Assembly (NCBI GenBank): GCA_049509915.1
Contig: JBEKZL010000156.1
Location: 1-22,652 of the forward strand
From: JBEKYD01 sp049509915
GTDB taxonomy: Bacteria; Acidobacteriota; Terriglobia; Bryobacterales; Bryobacteraceae
Reading direction: 5' to 3'
Length of the DNA stretch: 22,652 nt
Shown here one piece after another: positions 6,801-17,808 of this stretch (position 1 is its first letter; each line of letters opens with the position of its first letter). The translations under genes and the position numbers were made by a program. The notes under the pieces are model-generated. The model had not been told where the DNA came from. It did not search any database and saw nothing but the letters and a program-made list of their open reading frames with translations.

Positions 6801-7580
6801 ATGCTAGGCTCCGCGCTGGTTAACAGCCTGATTATTCTGTCGGCGGCCGGATCGCTGGCGACCGCCATCAAGCTGTTCTGGACGGGCTTGTTTCGCCGCT
6901 ACCGCTTTTTCTTCATCTACCTGATTTTTCGACTTTTCAGCAGCTCTATCCCATTCCTGCTCGACTACCGGTCTAAACTTTATCTGCGCGTCTTCTTGGT
7001 AGAGGAACCAATTTCGTGGATACTCTTTGCTCTCATGCTGTTGGAGCTGTACCGCCTGGTTTTGGATCGTCACCGGGGGCTCTACACGCTTGGCCGTTGG
7101 GCAATGTATTTCGCGATGGCCGTGTCGATCCTGGTCTCGATATTGAGCCTCCTGCCCAAGATTCGGCCATCAATGGGTTATGAGGATCGTCTCTTGGGCT
7201 ATACCATTGCCGCCGAGCGCGGAATTTACCTCAGTCTTGCGACCTTCCTTGTATTAATGTTGCTATTCCTGACCCGCTATCCTGTACCGTTGAGCCGGAA
7301 TGTAATCATCCATGCGGCCGTATTTTCCCTGTATTTCGTCAGTAACACATTGATTTTTCTGGCTCGCGCGCTGTTTGGACTGCGATTTAACGAAAGCGCT
7401 AGCGGCTTCCTTATGGCGGTTTCGGTGCTCTGCGTGTATGCCTGGCTGGTATTGTTAAGCCCGCGCGGTGAAGAGGTCCGCGTCCAGCTTCCCCACCTCG
7501 GGCCGGAGCACGAAGAGAGGATTTTGCGCCAATTGGATTTCATTAATGCCGCCTTATTGCGTGTTTCCCGCGAATCTTAA
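6801..7580 (+). CDS. Seven-helix integral membrane protein of unknown function
   Basis: A 259-residue protein with seven hydrophobic segments at roughly 4-23, 34-54, 70-88, 100-119, 141-160, 167-187 and 201-219. A soluble tail of about 40 residues follows, beginning at SPRGEEVRV and ending in a predicted helix. I cannot assign it to a named family; there is no kinase, cyclase or protease motif. The architecture, a compact helical bundle with a short tail, fits a receptor or sensor as well as a transporter-like protein. The Arg-rich loop FRRYR after helix 1 suggests a cytoplasmic loop there. It lies between a putative secreted peptide gene and a membrane-anchored helical protein gene, all on the plus strand in an AT-richer stretch. 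The start has its ribosome site inside a small hairpin. Confidence 0.8.
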   Translation: MLGSALVNSLIILSAAGSLATAIKLFWTGLFRRYRFFFIYLIFRLFSSSIPFLLDYRSKLYLRVFLVEEPISWILFALMLLELYRLVLDRHRGLYTLGRWAMYFAMAVSILVSILSLLPKIRPSMGYEDRLLGYTIAAERGIYLSLATFLVLMLLFLTRYPVPLSRNVIIHAAVFSLYFVSNTLIFLARALFGLRFNESASGFLMAVSVLCVYAWLVLLSPRGEEVRVQLPHLGPEHEERILRQLDFINAALLRVSRES

Positions 7581-7581
7581 T

Positions 7582-7599
7582 TGATAACCGAAGTTATCA
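7582..7599. repeat. Inverted repeat just after the seven-helix protein gene
   Basis: TGATAAC (7582-7588) and GTTATCA (7593-7599) pair perfectly around a CGAA tetraloop, starting one base after the TAA stop. No T tract follows, so it is not a standard terminator. It may be an operator for the next gene or an mRNA-protecting hairpin. Confidence 0.45.
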
Positions 7600-7699
7600 T
7601 AGTACTAATATTACCCCAACTTCCATTGCATTTCCGCCAAAAGTACCGTATCCTCAATTCGATGATACAAACAAGCAAATGTACCCAACGAGGGCTCCC

Positions 7700-8224
7700 A
7701 TGATAGGAATTAGCTTGCTGGTTATCTTGTGCATTCCCGCGGCCCTGGCGGTCTTTGTGGGCAAACTCTTGCTGTCCGGTGGCGATCTGCCGGTTACGGC
7801 CGAGTGGATCGAAGAGCTGTCGCTCGAACGATACCGGCCCATGCTTCGGTTATTGGAGCCGCAGGACCTAGAGTATTTGCGAGCACAGCCGGGCTTTACG
7901 CCGCGGATGGCGCGGAAGTTGCGCATGCAACGGTACCACATTTTTCGCGGTTACCTGCGCAGTCTCAGTATGGATTTTCGGCGTATATCAGCCGCTCTGA
8001 AATTACTTTTGTTGCAATCCGGAGAGGATCGGCCGGATTTGGCCGGAATCCTGCTCCGACAGCAGATCAACTTCGCGTGCAGCCTGGTGGTGGTGCATTT
8101 TCGCCTGGCGTTGTACCGCTTGGGTATGGGTGCCGTCAGTGCGGCGAGCCTGGTGGAAATCTTTAACCGGATGCAGGGCGAGCTTCACGATCTTATGCCA
8201 GCCTTGAGTTCGTCGGCGGCGTAA
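7700..8224 (+). CDS. Membrane-anchored helical protein of unknown function, 174 residues
   Basis: The start at ATG 7700 is supported by GAGGG five bases upstream. An in-frame ATG at 7679 has no ribosome site. The product begins with one hydrophobic helix (ISLLVILCIPAALAVFVGKLLL), then a charged, almost entirely helical domain. That domain includes RMARKLRMQRYHIFRGYLRSLSMDFRRISAALKLLLLQ and a second hydrophobic helix near FACSLVVVHFRLALYRLG. I do not recognise a family. It is on the same strand as the seven-helix protein, 119 bp downstream, and is followed by a terminator, so the two may form a unit. It might be a membrane scaffold or signalling partner, but nothing in the sequence proves this. 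Confidence 0.7.
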   Translation: MIGISLLVILCIPAALAVFVGKLLLSGGDLPVTAEWIEELSLERYRPMLRLLEPQDLEYLRAQPGFTPRMARKLRMQRYHIFRGYLRSLSMDFRRISAALKLLLLQSGEDRPDLAGILLRQQINFACSLVVVHFRLALYRLGMGAVSAASLVEIFNRMQGELHDLMPALSSSAA

Positions 8225-8265
8225 CCCCACTCCAAGAGGCTCACCTACTTCTCCATTTATTGTCG

Positions 8266-8312
8266 GCGGCTGTGAGCGGAGTTATTTCCTGCTTCACAGC
8301 CGCTTTATTATT
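8266..8312 (+). terminator. Intrinsic terminator after the helical protein gene
   Basis: GCGGCTGTGA (8266-8275) pairs exactly with TCACAGCCGC (8294-8303) across an 18-base loop, followed by TTTATTATTT. It ends plus-strand transcription 42 bp after the stop at 8224. The right arm coincides with the last codons and stop of the convergent SprT-like gene, so this arm is read both as terminator and as coding sequence. Confidence 0.75.
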
Positions 8313-9061
8313 TCCTTGGCCAGCATTAATTTCGGGAATTCTTTTTCCGCGGCCCTGAATTCCTTCGTGTGTACCCTCCGCCGCGATCCGCCATGTTCCA
8401 CCGGGTGCCGCAGATGCAACATCTCGTGGAACATTACGTATTCCAGCGCCAGCGCGGGTACCGATGGGTCGTCGAAGATGCGGCTGATAATAATGGCTTG
8501 ATGCGAAGGATCGAAATGGCCAAGCATGGTCCTCGACGCCTGCCGGCTCCATCCCAGCAGGGGCCGGCCCATCAGGCCATCGAAGAATTGCAGATTCAGC
8601 CGCTCGAACAGCTCCTCCAGATTATGGTGTTGCCCTTGCGGGCCGGATACGTATTTGCGTCCCCGAATCTGCCGTACTAAATGTGCTTGCCGGCGGATGT
8701 CCCGGCGGTTCAGGTACAGGCGATAGCGGTATGGGTACAGGCGGGGGATCTGCTTGCGGTAGAGTTTACCAAGCAGAATGAACGCCAGCGCTTCGGTAAC
8801 CGTCGCCGGCGCGCCGGCCAGCAGATCGGAAATGCGCACCCGCAAACGCCCATCGTCGAGACGGATGAAGCTGTCCGCGTTGGCAAAGCTGCAAAACTCC
8901 ACGACGATCTCCGGCACCGCCGTGCGCGGCTTCAACTCGCGAAACACGCGCGCGTAGATCTCCTCCGGAGTTTCGAAGAAAAGCGAGGACTGAAGATTCT
9001 CCGGCGGCAACAGGCCCTCATCGTACCCCATAGTTTCCAGCGTACCGCGGCGGGCGTCCAT
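8294..9061 (-). CDS. SprT-like/M48-like zinc metallopeptidase
   Basis: A 255-residue protein with the zinc motif H212-E213-M-L-H216 in YVMFHEMLHLRHP and a downstream H231 in VHTKEF, the usual third ligand arrangement of SprT/YgjP-type proteins. The preceding block (LNLQFFDGLMGRPLLGWSRQASRTMLGHFDPSHQAIIISRIFDDPSVP) matches the SprT domain order of a beta hairpin before the metal helix. The N-terminal 140 residues are basic and not assigned. There is no signal peptide, so it should be cytoplasmic. The eukaryotic SPRTN relatives cut DNA-protein crosslinks; whether this one does is not shown. The start is ATG 9061, and an ATG ten codons later is also possible. It is divergent from fabH with a 43-bp spacer. 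Confidence 0.82.
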   Translation of the reverse strand: MDARRGTLETMGYDEGLLPPENLQSSLFFETPEEIYARVFRELKPRTAVPEIVVEFCSFANADSFIRLDDGRLRVRISDLLAGAPATVTEALAFILLGKLYRKQIPRLYPYRYRLYLNRRDIRRQAHLVRQIRGRKYVSGPQGQHHNLEELFERLNLQFFDGLMGRPLLGWSRQASRTMLGHFDPSHQAIIISRIFDDPSVPALALEYVMFHEMLHLRHPVEHGGSRRRVHTKEFRAAEKEFPKLMLAKEIIKRL

Positions 9062-9104
9062 GGGTTAACCTGTTGCTTACATCTTCGATTGAGGATCAGG
9101 AATA

Positions 9105-10091
9105 TTGCTCAAAGCTAAAATCACGGCGCTGGGTTGCTACGTCCCGCCCCGTGTCCTTACCAACCAAGACCTGGAAAAGATGGTGGAGACGACCGACCAG
9201 TGGATCCTCGAGCGGGTCGGCATTCGGGAACGCCACATTGCGGATGCGGACATGGCCACCTCCGATATGGCAATTCGCGCCGCCCGCTGCGCGCTCGAGC
9301 AACGTGGCATGCACGCCTCCGAAGTGCAGGCCATCATCGTCTGCACGGTCACGCCCGACCATATGTTCCCTTCCACCGCGTGCCTGGTGCAGAACGCGCT
9401 GGGCGCGCGCGGCGCCTGGGGGTTCGACCTGGTGGCCGCCTGCTCGGGATTCGTCTACGGGTTGACCACGGCGGTCCACCTCGTATCGGGGGGCATGTAC
9501 CGCAAGGTGCTGGTGATCGGAGCCGACACCATGAGCCGCATTATCGATTACCAGGACCGCGCCACCTGCGTGCTCTTCGGAGACGCCGCCGGGGCGATGC
9601 TGGTGGAACCCGCCGCAGACGGCGAGGGATTCATCGATTTCCTGGGTGAAGTGGACGGTTCCGGAGCGGACTTCCTGAAAATGCCCGCCGGCGGCAGCCG
9701 CCTGCCGGCTTCCCACGACACCGTGGATAAGCGCCTGCACTACGTCCATCAGCAGGGTCAGCAGGTCTTTAAGTATGCCGTCCGCAAGATGTACGAAACC
9801 AGTCGCGAACTCCTGGAGCGGAACGGCCTGGCTCTCTCCGATGTCGCCGTGATGGTCCCGCACCAGGCCAATTTGCGTATCATCAACGCCGCCACCGAAC
9901 GGTTGGGCATCGACCCGTCGCGGGTGATCGTCAATATCGACCGCTTCGGCAATACCACCGCCGCCACCATTCCGCTCGGCACCCGCGACGCTCTGACGCA
10001 AGGCAAACTGCGCAAGGGCGACATTGCCCTCTTCGTCGCGGTCGGCGCCGGCTATACCGTGGGGGCGAGCCTGTGGCGCTGGGCGTATTGA
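9105..10091 (+). CDS. fabH: Beta-ketoacyl-ACP synthase III
   Basis: Starts fatty acid synthesis by joining acetyl-CoA (or a branched starter) to malonyl-ACP in the cytoplasm. The 328-residue length is typical. The catalytic triad is in place: C113 in VAACSGF, H253 in VPHQANLRI and N283 in FGNTTAATIPL. Other family landmarks are TTDQWILERVGIRERHIA near the start and LFGDAAGAMLV. The start is TTG at 9105, giving the usual N-terminus LKAKITALGCYVP, with GAGGAT eight bases upstream. It is not next to other fab genes here; the glycosyltransferase follows after about 50 bp. Confidence 0.97.
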   Translation: MLKAKITALGCYVPPRVLTNQDLEKMVETTDQWILERVGIRERHIADADMATSDMAIRAARCALEQRGMHASEVQAIIVCTVTPDHMFPSTACLVQNALGARGAWGFDLVAACSGFVYGLTTAVHLVSGGMYRKVLVIGADTMSRIIDYQDRATCVLFGDAAGAMLVEPAADGEGFIDFLGEVDGSGADFLKMPAGGSRLPASHDTVDKRLHYVHQQGQQVFKYAVRKMYETSRELLERNGLALSDVAVMVPHQANLRIINAATERLGIDPSRVIVNIDRFGNTTAATIPLGTRDALTQGKLRKGDIALFVAVGAGYTVGASLWRWAY

Positions 10092-10143
10092 ACGTCGCGG
10101 AGCGAGCCCCTGCCGATTTCCGCACTGCGTTATCCTAATTGAG

Positions 10144-10989
10144 TTGACGCCCCAATCCTCAGAACCAGTCGCGCCGCCGCCGCGAGTGTCCGTTGTAGTG
10201 GTTTCGCATAATCGCGTGGAGCGGTTGCGCCGCTGCCTGGAATCGGTCGAAAAGTCCGAGGCGCGCGGTGCGCTCGAGCTGATCGTAGTGGACAACGGGT
10301 CGACCGACGGCAGCGCCAGGTTGGACGACGAGTTCCCGAATGCGCAGTTCATCCGCCTGCCCAAGAATTTCGGCCTGACCAAAGGGTTGAACCTGGGCTG
10401 GCGGGCGGCCAACACCGACTACGTGCTGTTCCTGCACGACGATACGGAGTTGGCGCCTCGGGTGGCAGGCCTGCTGGCCGACGTGCTGGACGCGCGCGCG
10501 GACGCGTCGGCGGTTTGCCCGCTTCTGGTCGACGACACGGACCATCCGGCGCCGCAACTGGGCAGGCTGCCGCCGGATGGCAAGTGGCAGCCGGCCGAAC
10601 CTTCCGGCGCGGACCCGTTCCCGGTGGAATATCCGCGCGGCGCGGCGCTGATGGTCCGCGTTTTTGTGATCAAGGCCATCCGCCAGATCGATGAAAGATA
10701 CGGCCAATTCGGCAGCGACGCCGACCTGGCGGCGCAGATCCATCGCGCCGGTAAGAAGATCCTGCTGGTCCCACAGGCCAGGGTGCGTCACTATTCCCAG
10801 GGCCGGTACGCCGCCGAGGAGCGTGCCGACTTTCTGCTGGGCCGCGCCGTTTTTCTGGGCAAGTATCGGGGCTTTGGGGCCGGATTGCAGGCGCGCCTCG
10901 CCGCCGTTTTCGGCCCCCTTTTCGGTTTTCGCCTGTCCGAATTCGGCTACACCGTCGGCGGCAAAAAGATCGACGGCACACAGGGGTGA
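10144..10989 (+). CDS. Family 2 glycosyltransferase (GT-A fold)
   Basis: Transfers a sugar from a nucleotide-sugar donor, probably to a cell-envelope or extracellular polysaccharide. The GT-A domain begins with VSVVVVSHNRVERLRRCLESVE, then LELIVVDNGSTDGS (nucleotide binding), FGLTKGLNLGWRAA, and YVLFLHDDTEL with the D-D metal motif. The acceptor side shows RGAALMVRVFVIKAI, the short FGSDADLAAQIHRAGKKILLVPQARVRH block, and a 50-residue C-terminal tail. It resembles the rhamnosyltransferase-like GT2 group, but the sugar cannot be told. The start is uncertain: TTG 10144 is my choice, while GTG 10186 would begin directly at the first beta strand. Neither has a clear ribosome site. It probably shares a transcript with fabH. 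Confidence 0.9.
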   Translation: MTPQSSEPVAPPPRVSVVVVSHNRVERLRRCLESVEKSEARGALELIVVDNGSTDGSARLDDEFPNAQFIRLPKNFGLTKGLNLGWRAANTDYVLFLHDDTELAPRVAGLLADVLDARADASAVCPLLVDDTDHPAPQLGRLPPDGKWQPAEPSGADPFPVEYPRGAALMVRVFVIKAIRQIDERYGQFGSDADLAAQIHRAGKKILLVPQARVRHYSQGRYAAEERADFLLGRAVFLGKYRGFGAGLQARLAAVFGPLFGFRLSEFGYTVGGKKIDGTQG

Positions 10990-11013
10990 AACCGAAACTC
11001 CGCCCGTCGAGCT

Positions 11014-11243
11014 TTACGATGCATTGACCTTGGGTCCAGCGCCGCCCCCGCCTCTCCTCGTCCGCTCTACGCCCGACTTGCGGAGGATGCTCATCATGGG
11101 ACACCAGTTGGTGAACGCCGACTGGAACAGGTTCACGCCCACGAAAGCGGTCAACAGTAACCAGGCGGGATTGACCCAATAGCCCAGGATCACGCTCGCC
11201 ATTACAAAGAAACCGGCAATCAGGCGCAGGTAACGCTCGACGG

Positions 11244-11247
<4 letters not shown>
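11014..11247 (-). CDS. DUF2892 (YgaP-type transmembrane domain) protein
   Basis: A 77-residue inner-membrane protein with the DUF2892 signature: TVERYLRLIAGFFVMASVILGY (helix 1), NPAWLLLTAFVGVNLFQSAFTNWCPM (helix 2) and a conserved cysteine in the WCPM motif. In other proteins this domain is fused to a rhodanese domain and linked to sulfur handling; here it stands alone. Its ATG overlaps the stop of the RND pump gene in an ATGA sequence at 11244-11247, so the two should be translationally coupled, and it is the last gene of the efflux operon. The Gly/Arg-rich C-terminal tail (about 20 residues) is unremarkable. Confidence 0.9.
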
Positions 11248-14431
<3,184 letters not shown>

Positions 14432-14435
<4 letters not shown>

Positions 14436-15640
14436 TGGCGAATCTCCACCCGTGCGCCATCCGCCAGCCCCAAAGGCGGCCGGCTGACAACCTTGTCCCC
14501 CTCGCTCAATCCCGAGAGTACTTCCACGCCGTTCGCCCTGCGCGGGCCCGTTGTGATCAGGCGGGTGCGCGCGATGCCGCCCTCCACCACAAAGACCGAT
14601 TGCAGTTGCCCGTGCTCTATCATCGCCGCTTGCGGAACGGCCACCACTTTGCGAGAACCCGTGGGAAACCACGCCCGGCCGAACATTCCGGAGTGGAGAC
14701 CAGGCGACGCCGGCAGATCGATTTTCACGATGTAGGCGCGTGACACTGCATCTACCGATGGGTCGATTTCCGATACGCGGGCCGCCATCTGCCGGCCCAC
14801 TGCCTCCAGTTCGACTTCCACGCTTTGCCCGGCCTTTATCAACGGCGCATTGGATTCGTCCACGGATGCCTCCAGCCGATAGGCCCCTTCCCGTTCCACG
14901 GTGAGAAGCGGCGCACCCGGCGCGGCCAGGCTCCCGGGTTCCACCGATTTCGCCGTCACCACTCCGGCGAACGGCGCCGAGATCCGCGTGTAGTCCCGCA
15001 TGATTCTTGCGGCCCGGATGTCCTGCCGCGCCTGCGCCAGTTTGGAGTCGAGTTGGCCGCGCTTCGCCCGGGCCATCTCGTAGGCGGCCCGGGACGACTT
15101 GAGGCGTGCCGACGATTCGTCGAATTCCTGGTTCGAAATCGACTTCTTCGCGGCCAGTTCCTGCATGCGCTGGAACGTGCTCTGCGCCAGATCCAGGTTC
15201 GCCTTTGCCCCCGTCACGCCGCTGTCCGCTTCATTGATGGCGCTGAGAACCTCGGCTTCGCCAGCCTCGGCACGGCGAACGTAAGCCTCCAGATCCTGGG
15301 AATCCAGCGTGACCAGGAGTTGATCCTGGCGGACCGGGTCGCCCACCTGAACAGCGACCTGGCGTACGTACGCCATCACTCGGCTGGCCAGCACCGCGAC
15401 CGTGCGCGCGCGAACCGTTCCGGTGGCCTCGTACACGTCCGGCCACTGCTGGCTCAATACCGTTGTGGTTTGGACCGGAATCGCGGGCGCGTTCGAGGCT
15501 GCCGCCTTGGGGTGTGAATCGCCGCCGCCGCAGCCGCTCCAGATCGCAATTGAAGCAAGCAGGGGTAGAACCAGCAAGCGCGCGGCATGCGCGGATTTCA
15601 TTCTGATTTCCGGCTTCTGACTTCTGGCATGTTCGTCCAT
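14432..15640 (-). CDS. RND efflux periplasmic adaptor (membrane fusion protein), probable lipoprotein
   Basis: Bridges the RND pump and the TolC-like channel in the periplasm. From ATG 15640 it is 402 residues. The signal is best seen from an internal ATG at 15601: basic start, hydrophobic core, then a cysteine in IWSGCGGG, a slightly unusual lipobox with W at -3. The biotinyl-lipoyl half-motifs are ATGTVRARTVAVLASRVMAYVRQVAVQVGDPVRQDQ and IMRDYTRISAPFAGVVTAKSVEPGSLA. Between them lies a long alpha-helical hairpin (about 130-215). A beta-barrel and membrane-proximal domain (VDESNAPLIKAGQSVEVE; GLSEGDKVV) complete the protein. The two starts compete: 15640 overlaps the tolC stop (TGATG), while 15601 gives the better signal peptide. 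The codons between them are made of an AGAAGTCAGAAG-type repeat. Confidence 0.95.
15602..15629. repeat. Imperfect short repeats of the CAGAAGTCAGAAG type at the adaptor start
   Basis: Read on the minus strand, this stretch has the form CAGAAG, TCAGAAG, then CCGGAAATCAGAA, that is three degenerate copies of a CAGAA-type unit of about seven to ten bases. It fills the space between the two candidate starts of the adaptor gene and ends just before the inner ATG at 15601. It looks like a low-complexity spacer sequence rather than protein-driven sequence. Confidence 0.4.
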
Positions 15641-16971
15641 CAGTTCAACACCTCCGAATCGGGCGACAACCGCCCCGCGGCCAGATCCATCATGGTGGCC
15701 GCGATGCGTTGGTCGTGCACCGCCGCCAGGTACCGGGTGCGGCTTTCCAGGACCGCGGTCTCGTTTCGCAGAAGCTCAGTCACGTTGCTCATTCCGGATT
15801 CGTATCGGTTTCGGGTGATCCGCAAGCTCTCCTCGGCTTCGGCCACCGCCGCCTTTGCCACTTCGATCCGTTGCCGGGCCGCCCGCAGATCGGCCCAGGC
15901 GCGGCGGATTTCCAGGCGAACCGCCGAATTCACCCTCTGTTCATCGGCATGGGCGCGTTCCAGCCGCTGGCCCGATTCCTCCATGCGCGCCTTGTCCGCG
16001 AACCCGTTGAACAGGTTCCAGTGCAAGCCGACCGACGCCAGCCAGTTAGCGCCTCCCTTATCGATAAACTGTTGGCGGTCCGCCTCGAAGGCCGCGTGAA
16101 AAGCGACCTGCGGCAGCAGCGCGCTCCGGGCCGAGTCGGCCTGCGTATTTGCCAGATCCGCTGCCAGGTGCGCTTCGCGAGCCTCCGGCCGCGCCGCCGA
16201 GGCGTCCCGTTCCAGCGGCGCCAGTTCCAGATCCGGCAAATCCATCGGTGTCAGCGTTGTGGTAAGGACGTGGGGCGTGTCCAGCGGCTGCCCCATCGCG
16301 TCGTCCAGGGAGGATTTTGCCACCTCCAGGTCTGCCGCCCTTTGGATGCGCTGTTCGGTCACGGCGGCAAGCTGTACCCGGATCGATAGCACATCGACAT
16401 CGGTCGACATTCCGGCGGCGCGGATCGTTTCGGCCCGCGTCAAATCCGCCTCGGCCGACCGGACCGCCTGTTCCGCCGTTTTTAGGCTCTCGGCCGCCAG
16501 CAGCGCGTCATAGTACGCTCTCGCCGCCCCAGCGATCACCTGCATCCGGGTCCGGCGCTGCTCTTCTCCGCCCATTTGCCGCGAGAGATCCGCCGATTTC
16601 ACCGCGTTGCGAGTTTCCCCGGCGTCGTACAGCGGCTGGTCTACCGTGAGCAAGGATTGGAAATTGTTCACCGAACCAGGCCGATTCAGGGCACCGATGT
16701 TGAAATTGTCCAGACCGAATTGGTGCTGGGTCAGGAGCGAACCAAACACAAATACAGGATTGTCGCTGCGTGCGAAGGACTCGGAGTAGTTCAGCTTGGG
16801 CAGCCTGCCGCCGCGCACCACATCGACGCGTGCCGCCGACGCCCGCATGTCCGCATCGGCGGCGGCAACGGCTTTGTTTTCCGTCAGCGCCAGCCGCACC
16901 GCATCGTGGAGGGAGAGTGAGTCCTGCGCCGGCAAAGGCGCGGCTAGGAGGAATAGAAAAAGTCGTTTCAT
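15640..16971 (-). CDS. TolC-family outer-membrane efflux channel
   Basis: Outer-membrane exit duct of the tripartite pump; first gene of the minus-strand operon. The 443-residue product has a short signal peptide from ATG 16971 (KRLFLFLLAAPLPAQ). An in-frame ATG 63 bases upstream adds an unlikely, non-hydrophobic extension. The two repeats of the OEP domain are visible: LHDAVRLALTENKAVAAADADMR with the helical stretches that follow, and the second repeat around ARPEAREAHLAADLANTQADSARSALLPQVAF. The C-terminal half is rich in long coiled-coil helices (ERAHADEQRVNSAVRLEIRRAWADLRAARQRIEVAKAAVAEAEESLRITRNRYESG), ending in the typical SNVTELLRNETAVLESR. Its stop overlaps the adaptor start as TGATG. 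The 188 bp before it separate it from a divergent gene and should hold the operon promoter, which I could not pin down. Confidence 0.95.
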   Translation of the reverse strand: MKRLFLFLLAAPLPAQDSLSLHDAVRLALTENKAVAAADADMRASAARVDVVRGGRLPKLNYSESFARSDNPVFVFGSLLTQHQFGLDNFNIGALNRPGSVNNFQSLLTVDQPLYDAGETRNAVKSADLSRQMGGEEQRRTRMQVIAGAARAYYDALLAAESLKTAEQAVRSAEADLTRAETIRAAGMSTDVDVLSIRVQLAAVTEQRIQRAADLEVAKSSLDDAMGQPLDTPHVLTTTLTPMDLPDLELAPLERDASAARPEAREAHLAADLANTQADSARSALLPQVAFHAAFEADRQQFIDKGGANWLASVGLHWNLFNGFADKARMEESGQRLERAHADEQRVNSAVRLEIRRAWADLRAARQRIEVAKAAVAEAEESLRITRNRYESGMSNVTELLRNETAVLESRTRYLAAVHDQRIAATMMDLAAGRLSPDSEVLN

Positions 16972-17159
16972 GAATTTCGGATCGACATGCTTACCTTCAT
17001 TTCCGAAGATGCAAACCGCGGCCGTAGGTGACATCGTCGGTCTTTCTGGTTTTCTGTATAGCGGAGCCGCGCCCGCCCGAAGGTCCTCCGCCGCTCTCTT
17101 CGGTTAACCTCAGATGTTTACTCTTGCCAGCTAGAATTGCCTGCGAGCACGCCGGTAGC

Positions 17160-17669
17160 ATGGATGACGAGATGGAACCTCTTCTGTGGGTCCTGTTGCC
17201 GGGCTTTGTCGCGGTTGCCTCCGGATTGCTGGCGTGGTTCGTCATGCAGTCGCGGATGGACGTGAAACTGGCCCAGCAGGAGATCGATTTGGCGCAGCAG
17301 CGGGAAATGTTGGCGGAAGAGCGGGGAAAGCTGACGGCGCAGCGGCAGGCGCTTGAATCGCAACTGGAAACTGCCATTCGGGGAGCCGAAGAATCGGCGC
17401 GCCGGCAGGCATTCGATAACTTCCTGGCGGAACTGAAAGTGGAGCAGCGGCATTACACCCGCGAAAACCGCCTGCTCACGCACAGCCGCCACAGCCTGGT
17501 TTTGCAGGAACGCATGTACTTCCGCAACATCCCTCTATCCGATTGGATCGAGCACGAGATCTCGCTCGACGCCGGCGCCGACGTCGACCGGATCGTCCAG
17601 GACATGACGGTCTTCGACCGCTCCGTTGTCAATATCACCGAGATGCCGCGGCGCAAAGCGCTGGCATAA
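17160..17669 (+). CDS. Membrane-anchored coiled-coil protein, 169 residues
   Basis: I cannot assign a named family. The first helix (PLLWVLLPGFVAVASGLLAWFVM) anchors it in the inner membrane. A coiled coil follows (about 40-95), with runs such as KLAQQEIDLAQQREMLAEERGKLTAQRQALESQLETAI. The final 70 residues are a distinct domain with HYTRENRLLTHSRHSLVLQERMYFRNIPLSDWIEHEISL. The anchor plus coiled coil recalls RmuC/YhcB-like architecture, but the C-terminal domain is different, so I would not transfer those names. I start at ATG 17160; ATG 17172 is close by, and the longer open frame upstream lacks a ribosome site and is Pro/Arg-rich. It is divergent from the efflux operon. Confidence 0.8.
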   Translation: MDDEMEPLLWVLLPGFVAVASGLLAWFVMQSRMDVKLAQQEIDLAQQREMLAEERGKLTAQRQALESQLETAIRGAEESARRQAFDNFLAELKVEQRHYTRENRLLTHSRHSLVLQERMYFRNIPLSDWIEHEISLDAGADVDRIVQDMTVFDRSVVNITEMPRRKALA

Positions 17670-17808
17670 AGGATTCTCCCCCCGAGTTGCCGCCTCTTTG
17701 CCACCAAACCGGGAACTCAAGCACCCGTTTGTCACCAGTAAATCATCGAGTCCGGGTGGAACTGCGCCGAGGGCCGGGTCAATACATAATGTAAGGCTCA
17801 AGGAGGGC

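Noticed and set aside
9096..10415. 439-residue minus-strand ORF over fabH
   Set aside because: Long only because of GC-rich codon bias; the opposite strand is an intact FabH.
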